A stretch of 64,000 bases of DNA from Ichthyophonus hoferi (Eukaryota; Opisthokonta; Ichthyosporea; Ichthyophonida; Ichthyophonidae). Positions 30,801 through 49,254 of the stretch are shown piece after piece; the stretch's first letter is position 1, and each line of letters opens with the position of its first letter. A program made the position numbers and the translations under genes. The stretch lies in NCBI GenBank assembly GCA_002751075.1, contig NAOQ01000024.1, positions 203,772 through 267,771 on the forward strand, in the 5' to 3' direction. The notes under the pieces were generated by a model. That model was given only the letters and a program-made list of their open reading frames with translations, searched no databases and was not told the origin of the DNA.

Positions 30801-32348
30801 CTGTTGCTATTTATAACAATATACTTAATTGAATTATAGATAGTAATATTGGCCTTGTGATATAACTATTGCCTATTCTTTTACGAGGAAAACATCCCAT
30901 TGTTGTGTAAGCTTAAAGTGTATTATCTATACTGAAGAAGTACTCATAGCTTGACAACCATATGCGGGTGCATTCTAACCATGTTATCCAGTGGGAAACA
31001 TTAATGCAAGTTGTGAGTAGGGTGTTACGTAATGTCAAATAATATGTACGATAATAGCAGCAGGTAAACATCTGGGTAAAACAAGATAAAAATCAGGAAG
31101 AGATTGAACCAATTTATTGAGCGACAATTATGCTTGTAAACTATCGTCTACTAATTAATTTTGTAAATGCCAACGTGTACTCAATAATGAAAATTAGAAG
31201 TAGGTAATATACCAATAACTCTACGTGAAACTATAGTTGAACATTGCAGGTTTTTTTGCAAGATATAAAGCATGAATCCTAACAATCTGCACTTAACTCG
31301 TTATCTTAGCAATTTAATTAATTCATAACTTCATACCTAGTGGAAGCCAATAGTCCAAGCGATCGGTGACTACACAATGACTGGTTACTCAAGAAAGCAT
31401 AATTCCCACCAATTAAAAATTATGTGAAGCATAACGGAACCTAATTAGGGCGTATGTTGGTTAGAATCAACATGCGGTTAGATCTATTTATAGCCTGTGA
31501 GCCGATCGCTTGCCACCCTTGCATTTTTGTGCAATGTCATCGCTTAACTTACCATGGTGGATGGTAGGTAGGCTACCTGCCTGTTGCCTTGCGGGCTCAT
31601 TAATACATACAATACCTATGTGGTGTTGAAACTAAGTTTTTTTTAAAAAAAAATAATTTTGCAGATCGCTATTATTAATTTATTATTTATGGGCTTATAT
31701 CACAGTATGCCGTCATTGTAGTCTTTCCATTATTCTTTATATAGAAGTACATATACTTTAAACAACCTACAAATACAATAAGCAACCTACAAGGTCCTTT
31801 TAAGAGCCTTTTAAGATCCGTTTAATGCCCTAAAACTCTATCACATGGTAAGTATTACAAACATTTCAAAGATAACCAGCTTAATCTAGAAGTATCCGAA
31901 GCCCGTATAAATAACTTTTTTTATGACGCACACCCCCCCAAGTTACATATTTTTTGAGACAATGAGTCCTGGTAGCTCAAGCAAAACAGGTAGCTCACAA
32001 TTTACTTACCTACTTCTGTTAGTTTACATGCTTTATGGTTAAAGCTTTCATGATTATTTTTGGTGACTAAGAATCTGCAGATATGCTAAGAGGTTTGGTT
32101 TATTTCCATCAAAAGCACCAGTCTGATCTCTGAGTGACACAGCCATCTAATATAGATCTCCCACTTTATCCGTTCGATATTGAGTTTTACGCAAGTACTC
32201 ACTTGCATTACTAATTCTCCCTTCAATATTCAAGTTTTTTTGGCACTTGAAGGAATTGTAATATAAAAGCCTACAAGAAAAAAGACAGAGATCGCTGACT
32301 ATCAAGTTATCCCCAGACGTATCATAAATTGAATTAAAACATTAAAAC
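27836..32348. other. AT-rich right part of the repeat island, no host gene seen
   Basis: About 4.5 kb of AT-rich sequence before the MAP kinase gene. It holds an (AT)n run near 28112-28132, a GGGGG/TGTTA junction at about 28236-28246 like the end of an LTR element in + orientation, and a stem-loop at 28256-28273. A poly(A) run lies at 28740-28754. A stretch near 29060-29085 resembles the LTR start TGTTAGAACCAAAG on the minus strand. An open frame at 29742-30068 has no protein-like conservation I recognise. The last few hundred bases must include the MAP kinase promoter. Confidence 0.55.
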
Positions 32349-38619
<6,271 letters not shown>

Positions 38620-39522
38620 GCCCCATATGTAGATATTGCTTCACTGGCCGGAGGGACCCCACTAGACTCACCCATTAGGTGCGGATGCAGGTAGATAATA
38701 TACACTCAAAAACAATATTTAAGTAGTTAACGTACTATTAGGCCAAGTTCCAGCTGCTGCATCAGTAGTATCGATGGGCAGGTTATCACAGCAATCTTGA
38801 CAATAGGAATCCCCGGCCATTTTTTTAATCTGTTGGTCCAGTCTATATAGATGTGTTTGATTTTAACTTCCCCACCAAAACCCGAGCTACGGGACTAGAG
38901 GCTGGGATAGAAGCAAGACACAGTTTGGTAAACACGGATCTATACTACAGGTTGCTTTAGACATCTCGTATGATCACATGTAAATCCTAATAAACCGAAT
39001 GTTATAACTATGCCAATATTTCCATAACTCGATCAACCCAATTTCAGGGTAATACTACCCAACTGTTTTTCTGATGGATATTACACGTTGTGTACCAAGT
39101 TATTCAAATGAATTATTATGAGAAGCCAAGTCTTGGTTTCACAGACTAGTAGTAGTAGAAGTAGAGGTTTATGATCTCAGGGGCAGGCATGAGACTTTCA
39201 TGGGGAGAGAACGAATTTGGATGGAGTTAAACGTGCATGAAATCTAGTGTTTTGTCTACAAGATCTTGCCCAACGACCTAGTTAGTTGTAAATTCCAGTA
39301 TTTGAACAATTGGAGAGGTTTTGGACTGAACTATTGTGTTAGACAGTATTTAATAGTCACAGACAGAAAAAGAATGCAAGCAGTGTATTGATAAACCATA
39401 TTTTTTTTTCTAAGTTTAAAAGCATATGATATGAATAACTGGAGTGAAAACACAAATAGTCCACCAATAAATATCAAAAACATTATGTGATTTGTCAAAA
39501 TAGATGAAGAAATCAATACCTG
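38620..39522. other. 3' flank of the MAP kinase gene
   Basis: Probable 3' UTR of the kinase, with AATAAA at 38989-38994 about 370 bases after the stop. The rest is AT-rich and no exon was recognised. Confidence 0.5.
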
Positions 39523-39795
39523 CTAGTAGTGTATGGCACAAGTAAATAATGGATAAGACCACCTAAGGGAGAGACATAGACGGCCAGATAACATGCTCTG
39601 TGTACTGGCCAATGTAGTCGCGTGAGCAATACTGCTAAACACCCATCCTAACGTATTCATTGGCAGAAAAGCACAGGTGTAGGATACTACTCTCTTTTTC
39701 AACCAAAAAAAGCTTAATGGTCTCCGATTACAAATTGGTATACGGGTTGGTATTCTAGATGCCTGAAATGAAAGTATTATCTGGCAACTAGACAT
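39523..39795 (-). CDS. Hypothetical 90-residue open frame, or exon of an unrecognised gene
   Basis: An ATG-to-TAG open frame on the minus strand, less AT-rich than its surroundings. The product is basic and hydrophobic with many Ser and Arg (RIPTRIPICNRRPLSFFWLK), and its middle (LPMNTLGWVFSSIAHATTLA) could cross a membrane. Internal TTTCAG and CCCTTAG acceptor-like sites mean the true exon could be shorter or in another frame. No family recognised. It may be chance. Confidence 0.25.
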   Translation of the reverse strand: MSSCQIILSFQASRIPTRIPICNRRPLSFFWLKKRVVSYTCAFLPMNTLGWVFSSIAHATTLASTQSMLSGRLCLSLRWSYPLFTCAIHY

Positions 39796-41532
39796 TTTTC
39801 ATAACAGGCCACACAGCATTCAAGTGGTGGTGTGTAAGCAGGATAAAATATGAAAAGTAGTGTATTCATTTGCCCAAGACAAAAGCTTTCTCGTATATAG
39901 TAGTTAAAAAACGTGATGAGCGATTCGAGACACGACTATACATCATGAATATTGCATAAACCTATACTCAATTACAACCATATTTTCCGCCGCTGGCCTT
40001 GTATGTTAGTCTCTGATGGACCCTTTAAAAACCTTTATATGATTGATCAAAATGTCAAAGCCAGACTGCTATACTATCAGGTAATTCATTTTTAAAGCTA
40101 ATATTAAGAAAATCATCTAGCCAGAGTTAAAAATACATGTAGTCTTACCAAATCACTACTAAACAATTAGATACAAGAATGGTTGGGGACTGGTATTTGG
40201 TAGCTTCGATAAATCGAAAATAAAATTACAATTATTTAGTTTGTAATGGCACTCGGGAGGTATACACTAACAAAGGCCCTATGAATATGGGGCTGGTTGT
40301 GGTTGAATGGTTGAATGTCACTTTCGCAGAATTCTGTCTGTGCTATCAAATCTTATCTCTAAAAGGGTGAGTGGTTATTTAGATAAAATACGATTTTATT
40401 ACATTTCTCGCTGACACCACTATGCCTTGTGAGGACTACTCTGTAATATATAGCAAAAGGAAGTGTTATTATCAATATAATGCAAGCAAAGCTTAAGAAT
40501 CTTAGATAAGTAGGTGGATATGTGTGAATCTGTGTATACCCTTTCACATTAAAGTATGTGTACATTACTCGGAAGAAAAAAATAAATACATACAGAGGCC
40601 AATTAAAAATAGGTTGATTTTCATGCCTCATGTAAACATTGAGGTATACTTAAAAACTCAATACTCCAACATAATTATTGCAAGTGCCCATTTTACATAT
40701 GCATGATATGAATAGATATACATACCCATGCATACCGAGAAAGGGAAAAAGCTATCGATATATGCTTTATAAATGTCAGATGTGTACATAAGTGGAGTGA
40801 CAATGAAGAGATCTATTAGTTGGGCAAGTCAGATCATCAAGGTTAGGAGTACTTGATATATGTCAGGTGCATCACCTGGGCCAGGAGTAGGGGAATAAGT
40901 TCTAAATATAACTAAGCATAGTACCTAATGCAGCAGAGATAATTAACATTAAGAAGAAATGCAATAAGTATGAAGTTAGAGTCGATCATTATTGAAGTGA
41001 TGAGCTATACCACCTAGTTACATAGTTACACATGCACAAATGAAAAATTAAGGTCAATAAGATAGATCAGGGTCTCACAGAGACTATGTTAATAACAGAG
41101 CTACTATTGAGATAATTTTCTTTCATCACCTCACAAATCATGACAGTTACTATAATCGAATAAACCATATATATTTGGTACTATCAAATGCAGTTATAAT
41201 TTTAAATCACGCCTTATTGTTGGACTTAGAGCTTGATATAATCGCATGTGTAATGGAATGGTATCAAGGTGTTTAGTTTATATCTACAGCCATATGGCTA
41301 GAAAACATGATCACCTTTTTAACCTGCTTATGAGTATTTAATTATAAACTATTGGTATTATACAAGATTTATTGTTGTAATTCGTATATCCTTTTTTTAG
41401 AAAAGATTGAAAATAAAGTGTATGGGTGCGTCATACAAAAATAAAAAAATAGAACATTAATAATAAGGATGTGCACAAATCAAACCAACCATTAAAACAG
41501 ATCTGGGTTCTTCTAGATATATATGTATATGG
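39796..41532. other. AT-rich intergenic sequence
   Basis: About 1.7 kb with no recognisable exon, RNA gene or repeat. Open frames here are short and AT-biased. The right end should contain the 3' UTR of the ankyrin-repeat gene, which is on the minus strand and stops at 41533. Confidence 0.55.
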
Positions 41533-44500
41533 CTACAGGCCCGTGTGCCCTAAGGCCAGTACTGATAACCCTTGTAGAATCTCATCTAACTTGTCATCAT
41601 CAGTGGCCATGCAACCTAATCGTTCCACCTCAGCCCCACTCTCCTCGTCTCCAATACCCATCATGAAGGCCTTTAGTAGATCAATCACCTGCCCCCCATA
41701 TGTTAACATCACCTTCCCTGAATCTAGGCCACAAGGCCGGTGATACCCTCAGTGAGCATGATTATACACGCATTAACTACATTTATTTTTTATCTTTCAA
41801 AGCACTAACCTCCATTACTTGGGCTGTGTGTGCCTCTGTAGAAGTTAGCATTTTAAGCCTTGATTGGGCATAGTGAATGGCTAGGCGGCCATTCATATCA
41901 GGGGATCTAACATCTGCCCCTGAGGTTATTTATATGTCAGGTTAGAACATTTATTTATATGTCAGTTTAGAACATTGGCATAAGAATACCACATATATTC
42001 TACATTAATATTACTGTCAAAAGGCATATGTACCCAGTGCCTGTACCAAACCTGTATACTGCCTACTAAATTGTGTAGTTTCAAAAAAAACTATAAGTTA
42101 ATGGGCGGTGAAGGTGCCTTTCACGAGGGCCTTAATGTATCATATAAGAAATATGAATGTAAAATATAAATGTTTACTATGGATTGCCCTTGAAAACTTT
42201 GAAATGTTAAAAACAATACCACTTATGAAGATATCATTATATCCAATTATCTCTGTGTATTTTAAGTATCTAGGGTTATATATATATATATATAAGCACA
42301 AACACACCCATTTATATATGTAGATGAATGTGAGATGTAAGGTGTTCGTGTTCGTAGGTAGGTTGTGCAGAGGAGAGTGGAAAGACAGAGGGGGCACGTA
42401 CCTCCACGAAGTAGAATGGTCATAACACTTAGATGGCGAGAACAGGAAGCTGCAAAGCATATATGTCATTTGCGATTATGAACTGGTTTGCATTCTCTCC
42501 GGTATGCCATGCCTTTACCCTTATGTATGGCACTTCTATAAAAAATGAAATGTATAGAGCCACAAAAGAGCAACCCAGACACAAACACGCCAAATATCGT
42601 GGATACCTCTATACAGCCAAGTGTCTATTTAGATATTTAGCATTATAGGACACAAATTGCTTTTTAAAACAAAGACACGATGGGTATGGCCTACCCCTCC
42701 CCTTACCTAAGTGCAGGGGCGTGTTTCCATTACAGTCCTTTGCGTTAACATCCGCCCCCCATGATATCAGCATCTCCACTGCAGGTTGCCCACCAGTTAG
42801 ATGTTTGCCGTGTAATGATTGGCATTGCTACATGCCATGTTTATCTTATCATACCAATCATTAGCGTTTATTTCTATTCACTTATATAATATTGAACCTT
42901 ATAGTATACAGTCCACTTGTCGCAACTCTAACATTTTAATTGATTATTAATATAAGGATACAACTGGAACACGACAGTGATCCCTGTGACTTGTAAAAAA
43001 ATACCATGCCTCTGTATATTGTATTTTCTCCCGCCACTCAATGATAAGGCCTCGTGGCTGTCTATAAGACATTTAATCTCGTATGACTGCAACTATTTCT
43101 GTAATGTCCTGCTAACAGAACGACGCCTACTTGCAATGACACTGCCATATGTTCATTGGACTATTTATTTCATATACATGTCTTATCCTTTCCTATCAAT
43201 CAAGGACGTTAAAGATCATTAATGTAGGAGAGGAGACAGAGACCATACCTATCTTCAGATGGCCGGCAACAGCAGCTAGATGTAACGGGGTACGCTGTTT
43301 ACTATCAGGACAATTAGTGTCCATGCCTTCCTGCAATAGGGATTTTACTGGAAGAAAAAGGGAGCAGAAAGAGGTGAGGTCGATTGACAAGAAACCTACT
43401 TCACGGAGGGAGAGACAGGGACAGAGCCTATATACTCCATTCATCTAGTTCTATTAAATGAACATTCCGTGTACAGATGGGAATAAATCGTGTAGTATAG
43501 TATGATTGAGGATCCAGACAGAAGTTTAATGACATGGTTAATAGTCTCTGATATCAAATCAGGTAAGGTTAAAAGCCATAGTTCTGGTTGAGTACAAGCA
43601 CAAGCCTTTCATTTTCTCCTGGCATGCACAAGTAAGTTAAAAGTTAATCCAATCACCTACCCTCCTTAATATCCCCTCGCTCAGCAGCCCGTCGCAGTCT
43701 CTTGCCATCTGGGAATTAGCCCGTTAGATACCTCGGGAAATATATGCTTCTTACCCTCATTCCAATCACCACCTACCCACCGACTGCACATAATTGTGGA
43801 GTTTGCTCCCTGCTGCTGGCCTGCCACCTCTTCCCCTTTTCCTGCGAAGCTTACTGGGTGCCTCGTTCTGGTGTTCTTCCTTTCCTCGAGCCAGTCGATT
43901 GAGATCATCGACTGTGGGAGGAGGTACCACCAAGTCTGAAGAATAGGCCAGTCAATAAACTGTTATGATATGCCGATATTTATTGTAGCAATAGTTATAC
44001 ACTCTGTGGACTTGCTCTGCGGGAATAGCTGCACCTCGAATCTCTTGCCAATGGATACATACTTAAATAAAAATAGGCAAATATTAGTTAATAAGGGAGA
44101 TTATGGTGTAATAGGAGGGCTTATTATATAGAAATTTCAGAAAAAAATGTACAAAAAAAAATAAGGTGCACATCACGTGGACCTATAGAAGAGAGTGTGT
44201 GTTTTGGCTGTATCTATACACCTTTCTGTGTTGTTCGGTATTTCTATGATTTAGGGTTTCATTTTTAAAACGAATCATTATTTGCTATATAATATAGGGA
44301 AGGTGTGACTGAGCAAACAAAGAAATAGATTTTAATTGGAAAAGAAGTAGAGTAAGAATAGCTGACTGCAGGCCACAACAGACGGCAACACAAAAAGGAG
44401 TCTACATAGACTATAGAACTGTGAGGTAGAGATTAGATAGACTAAATAAAATTTAGAAATAACGCAATTATTGCACGCTAGTATATGGGTGATAGTACCC

Positions 44501-45048
44501 AAACATTTCCTGTAAGTAAACTGGTACATACGTATAAATAAGTAAACATATATATATATACGCATCTATTGAAAAATATATCAAATAAGACCAGCCAGTG
44601 AAGCAATAAAATAATCAAATTGCTTGTTCAAATAGGGGAAAGCAATAAGAGAGGAATGAGTAAAGACAATAAAAAATGTTTGTCTGCATACTTTCATTGC
44701 GAGTAAAAATAGATAGCATTGTAAAGGAATAAAGTGAGAGAATAAAATAAGGAGATAAAGCCGGGGAAGAAAGAGAGATATACATAAAAAGGAAAAATCA
44801 TAAGTGCAAAGCGTGAGGAAAGGAGCGAAACATTAGAAAGAAAATAGAAAGGAGAGCAGCAAAGGAAATATTTACATAAATAAATTAATTCATACGCCAA
44901 ACTACAACACTAGCTACAGAGCCTTGATTTACTGCATGTATATAATCAAGAAAAGAACCTCCACAAAAGCAGCATACTGTACAAACCCATTATTACCTTT
45001 GGGAAAGAGAGGATAGTCTTGGGACTGGAAGGGGTTAGGTCTGTCCAT
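41533..45048 (-). CDS. ANKRD54-like ankyrin-repeat protein
   Basis: In mammals ANKRD54 is an adaptor shuttling between nucleus and cytoplasm that binds Lyn/Btk kinases; the role here is unknown. Minus exons: 44997-45048, 44035-44061, 43855-43935, 43661-43708, 43249-43347, 42707-42778, 42402-42449, 41810-41919, 41533-41712; 238 residues, against about 300 in human. Three or four ankyrin repeats: RTPLHLAAVAGHLKIVEML, GADVNAKDCNGNTPLHLA, then CSRHLSVMTILLRGGADV and NGRLAIHYAQSRLKML. The last two and the C-terminal helical tail (QVIDLLKAF, then DDDKLDEILQ) follow ANKRD54, as does the entry helix KRLRRAAERGDIKEVKSLL. The first two exons are the least certain: the 27-nt second exon gives CIHWQEIRD, like the IHW/LHVLW segment of the family, but other joins are possible. 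Divergent from the helicase gene. Confidence 0.82.
41926..41975 (+). repeat. Tandem duplication of 25 bp in an intron
   Basis: TTATTTATATGTCAG(G/T)TTAGAACAT appears twice in a row with one mismatch, three bases beyond the minus-strand AG acceptor (41920-41921) of the ankyrin gene exon 41810-41919. It therefore duplicates the 3' end region of that intron. Confidence 0.9.
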
Positions 45049-45519
45049 GGTAATAATAGGACTGGTTTAAAGACTATATGTACACGCAGAGGTTTATTAG
45101 AGGGTTGGTAGCATATATTCCTTCTTCTATTATCAATAAAAGATTTTAGCTCTAGCTGTGAGGCGCTTTCTCACCTATTTTTTATGGTAACTAATTGCAA
45201 TGTGAAAAGCACTTAAAATCGATTCAACAATAAACTGTGATGCGGGATGGACCAATGATGGACGCTGAGATAGTCTTGGTGATGCAATTGGCTAACTGAG
45301 ATATAAGTTACACGTGGGCATAGCCTTTAGATAGAGAGAGGGTAGGATCTGAATGGCTGTGTGTGGGTACAGTTCAAATAATATTTAGTAGTAAAGAGTT
45401 AAGAACCTTGCTGTCGACCCTAATATTATTTCCTAGATATAGTAGAGGGACATATACATATCAAGGTCCAGCCCGAATATAGCTTAGTACACACAACACG
45501 CCAATCTATAAACAGAAAG
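45049..45519. promoter_or_regulatory. Shared promoter region of the divergent ankyrin and helicase genes
   Basis: Only 471 bases separate the two start codons, so both promoters and 5' UTRs must lie here. No TATA box or named motif could be fixed. The spacing is compatible with a bidirectional promoter, which is inference. Confidence 0.5.
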
Positions 45520-48500
45520 ATGGCCAATACTGAAACAGCTGATAAAGTTGTGGCTGCCAAGGCAGAAGAGCCTGTTGAGGAAGTAGAGGAAGTTGCAGAG
45601 AGGGAGCCTACTACATTTAAAGCTTTGGTAAGCCTTGGGAACAGCTTTTTTTTTTTTTTTTTTGTTTTTGTTGCGTAATTTATAATGTGTCCGTTGACCC
45701 ATCCATTACCCCAAATATACCTTACGATTTTCATAAACATTTAGATGTATAGCTGAATATCTGACCTTCATAATATAGGGTCTTGTTGACGCCCTATGCG
45801 AAGCATGTGCAGCACTTGGTTACATTAGTCCCTCCAATATTCAACGCGAGTCCATTCCTGTAGCCCTTTCAGGTGAGTGATTATGTATATATTCCCAGTC
45901 TTGCTTTGTTGTGTAAGCCTTGATAATTATGAATGATCATGGGATCAGATGGTGCTCAAAAAGACTGGATTTTCTCCAATAGTTCTACGTCTATAGCTCA
46001 ATTTCAAGCTGATAACTGTTCTACTAATATGGAGTCCTCTTTTAATGGGACAACACGTGATTACCTATGATCCTCTTGGAATTACAAGCTACCCTTAACC
46101 TATCCTAGTTGCCAAGTTCTAAAACCCTTCCAACTAACTACCGCAGGAAGAGATGTTATTGCCTTGGCTGAGACAGGATCCGGTAAAACGGCAGCCTTTG
46201 CCCTGCCTATCTTACAGTCCCTATTGGACAACCCCTCTCCTATCTATGCCCTTGTATTGACCCCCACAAGGTTTGTACCCTTCTCTAACTGGCAGGGAGA
46301 GAGGAGTTAAGTGCGCCTTAGTAATAGTTGTGATAGGAATGGATGATTGGTTGGGGTATTAGTCTATGGATATAGATGTAAAGGCCTAACTATTTGTTAA
46401 AGTGGTTTATTGGAGGTTTATGTGTATTGAGACATTAAGGGAGGAGATTGGAGTGGTTGATAGGTATGTGCCTACTCTAAAAGTATATTTTATGACTTAA
46501 AGAATATTCTACTATTATCTTATGTACTTCTGGAATGTTATGGTGACCTTATCTACGGTATATGTACTATAGTCCCGGGTTCGTTTGCAATATTCTTGGG
46601 GAGTATGTCTTTCACGGGACAACCTTTTGGGGTATTTTTCTTTTTTATCATTTTCGTAAGAAGAACCAATCAGTTGTGAGATAAAAAGGACGGCTGGACT
46701 CATGAAATGATTTGCAGAGAGTTGGCTTTCCAGATTGGCGAGCAGTTTGACGCCCTAGGAGCATCTATCGGGGCAAGGACCTGTGTGGTGGTAGGCGGGG
46801 TGGATATGATGCAACAATCTATAGCCCTCTCCAAGAAACCCCACATCATTGTAGCCACTCCAGGCCGTATTGTTGATCACCTTGAAAACACAAAAGGGTT
46901 TCACATGCGCACCCTTAAATATTTGGTAGGTGCTAGGCGCAATTGTATGCTGCTATTTCTGGTAATGGCTTGGTACATGTATCCATAACGGAGACAGACT
47001 TTTATCTTTTTAGGATTATCTGCAGATCAGCATATACGTGTATGGGTGTGGATGATACCTTTTGCGTGTACTTTATTTGACATTGGCTTGTATAACCTTG
47101 ATTGGCAATGAGTATGTTGTATCAGGTATGTGGTCTTAAGCCCTGACACTGGTGGCTGTAGGTCATGGACGAGGCCGATCGTATGCTGACCATGGACTTT
47201 GAGGAGGAAGTAGATAAGATTCTTAAGGTCATCCCTAGGGAACGTCACACTTTCCTCTTCTCTGCTACCATGACTGACAAGGTATGTGTAATAATAGTCT
47301 ATTGCTGACTGGGAAGGAGGGATGGGGTTATGGTATGGAAAGGACGTGACTGAGACAGAATGTTATCATGGACCATAGGCCGAGGCAGCTGTAATTGGTA
47401 GCTAACAAGATATGATTACAGGTCAAGAAGCTACAGAGGGCATCTCTCAACAACCCAATTAAGGTGGAGGTCAGCAAAAAGTGAGTTTTGTGGCCTTCTG
47501 GGTGTAGGGAAATATGTATATTTATGTGAGTTGATGACCATAGGGCCATGCAAATAAGTACTAATTCAACGATAACTTATATAGGTTCCAGACAGTTGCC
47601 AAGTTGCAGCAGCACTACATGTTTATCCCATCCAAGTATAAAGACGTCTATCTTGCATGGTAAGTGTTATTAGACGAGGCCATATCTCTGAGGCCAAGAA
47701 AGGTTTATTAGGTTTATTATGCATATGTACTAAATGTGCTATTATTAGCCTGGGGCTATGCGCGCAAATGTATTTTATCCTTCTAGTCGTTCCCAGGGTA
47801 GTAGCCTGGGCGAGTCTAGGGTTCATATTGATAGGCACATGCTGACTGGATGGAGATCATACTTGGGCTGTAGCCGATTATCATATTTTTAAATGTAGCT
47901 AACTTTACAACTTTTTTATGGTAAGGATGTAAAAAGGCACGTGTTACTAACCACGCCTGTATAGGCTCTTAAACGAGAATGCAGGTAACTCTGTCATCAT
48001 ATTCGTGTCCACCTGCAACAACGCCCAGCGCACAGCCGTGATGCTTAACAATCTGGGCTTCAATACTATCCCTCTGCACGGTCAATTAGGCCAAGCTAAG
48101 CGTCTAGGTGCCTTGCACAAATTTAAGGCAAAATCAAAATCTGTTCTTATTGCAACAGATGTAGCCTCACGTGGTCTTGATATCCCCCACGTCGATCTGG
48201 TTATTAACTTTGACATTCCCACCCACTCCAAGGATTATATTCATAGAGTCGGCCGCACAGCCAGAGCAGGACGTGCGGGCAAGAGTATTACGTTTGTGAC
48301 ACAGTACGATGTGGAATTGTTCCAGCGTATTGAGCAACTGACAGAAAAGAAAATGGAAGTATATCCCAGCCAAGAAGAAGAGGTGTTGCTGTTGCTAGAG
48401 AGAGTCTCGGAGGCACAGCGTTACGCAGCCATGGTAGGTCTTAGTATATAATTTGTTTTCTATGGTTGTGTTTATTGATTTTGTCCAAGAATATATATAG

Positions 48501-48844
48501 CGTGCGACCTTTTGTTGGGCATTAATACATCGTCTCCCCTAGTAAATATAGACCGAGTGTATGTCACCCATATGGATGTCAAATATGGCATGTTACAGGT
48601 TGCATATATGGTAGTTTTCTGTGGTCAGCATTATGATTAATTGGTGCCAGCAGTAAATCGAGAAAGGATAATTACTAATGGTATGTGTATGAATCTATCT
48701 ATACAGAATCTCAGAGACACAGAGGGAAGTGGAAAGAGAGGAAGAGGTGACGACGAAGGAGAGGAGGGAGAACAGCGCGGAGGTAGTGGTGGAAGAGGGA
48801 GAGGACGAGGAAGGGGCGGTGCCCACAAGAGAGGGAGAAGGTAG
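45520..48844 (+). CDS. RRP3: DEAD-box RNA helicase Rrp3/DDX47
   Basis: ATP-dependent RNA helicase needed for pre-18S rRNA processing in the nucleolus. Exons: 45520-45627, 45779-45872, 46147-46270, 46718-46925, 47162-47281, 47422-47480, 47585-47659, 47965-48433, 48707-48844; 464 residues, close to human DDX47 (about 455). Acidic N-terminus, Q motif with F33 and Q58, Walker A AETGSGKT (75-82), PTRELAFQ, VATPGR, DEAD 181-184, SAT 212-214, the Rrp3/DDX47 hallmark DHLENTKGF, then [23 protein letters not shown] and [11 protein letters not shown]. The last exon adds an Arg/Gly-rich tail ([16 protein letters not shown]), typical of RNA binding and nucleolar targeting. All exon phases fit. AATAAA lies at 48970-48975. 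Confidence 0.97.
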
Positions 48845-49254
48845 AAAGCTTGCCATGAGGGGCCTCCTGCCCATAAATGATTGGTGAGCCCTACTGGGAC
48901 ACGTACATAAAGAATGGATAGCTGGAACTACCATAGATGAGTCGTTGTTAAAAATACAAGTGATTATATAATAAAGCGTTGCTATTTGTGTATAATACAA
49001 ATAACTCCACCCGGTTATAGAACAGATTCCCCATTGGATTGGGTATTACAATAGTGGGATGATATGAAGGCAGGGCCTGACTAGGGTAACCATAAGCGGT
49101 AACCCTGCTGGCTTCTTAGAAGGCCTGGCAGTACACTGCTACTACAATAAAATAATTTCATACTTTAACTTTATATATATCTGTCAATAGGTGGTCCATG
49201 CACCTAGCTTTACTATGATCACGTTATATCATCAACTGCATAATAACATAACAG
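48845..49254. other. Convergent 3' region between the helicase and the BCL7-like gene
   Basis: 410 bases between two convergent stop codons. The helicase poly(A) signal AATAAA is at 48970-48975. No AATAAA was seen for the minus-strand gene. There is nothing else of note. Confidence 0.6.
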
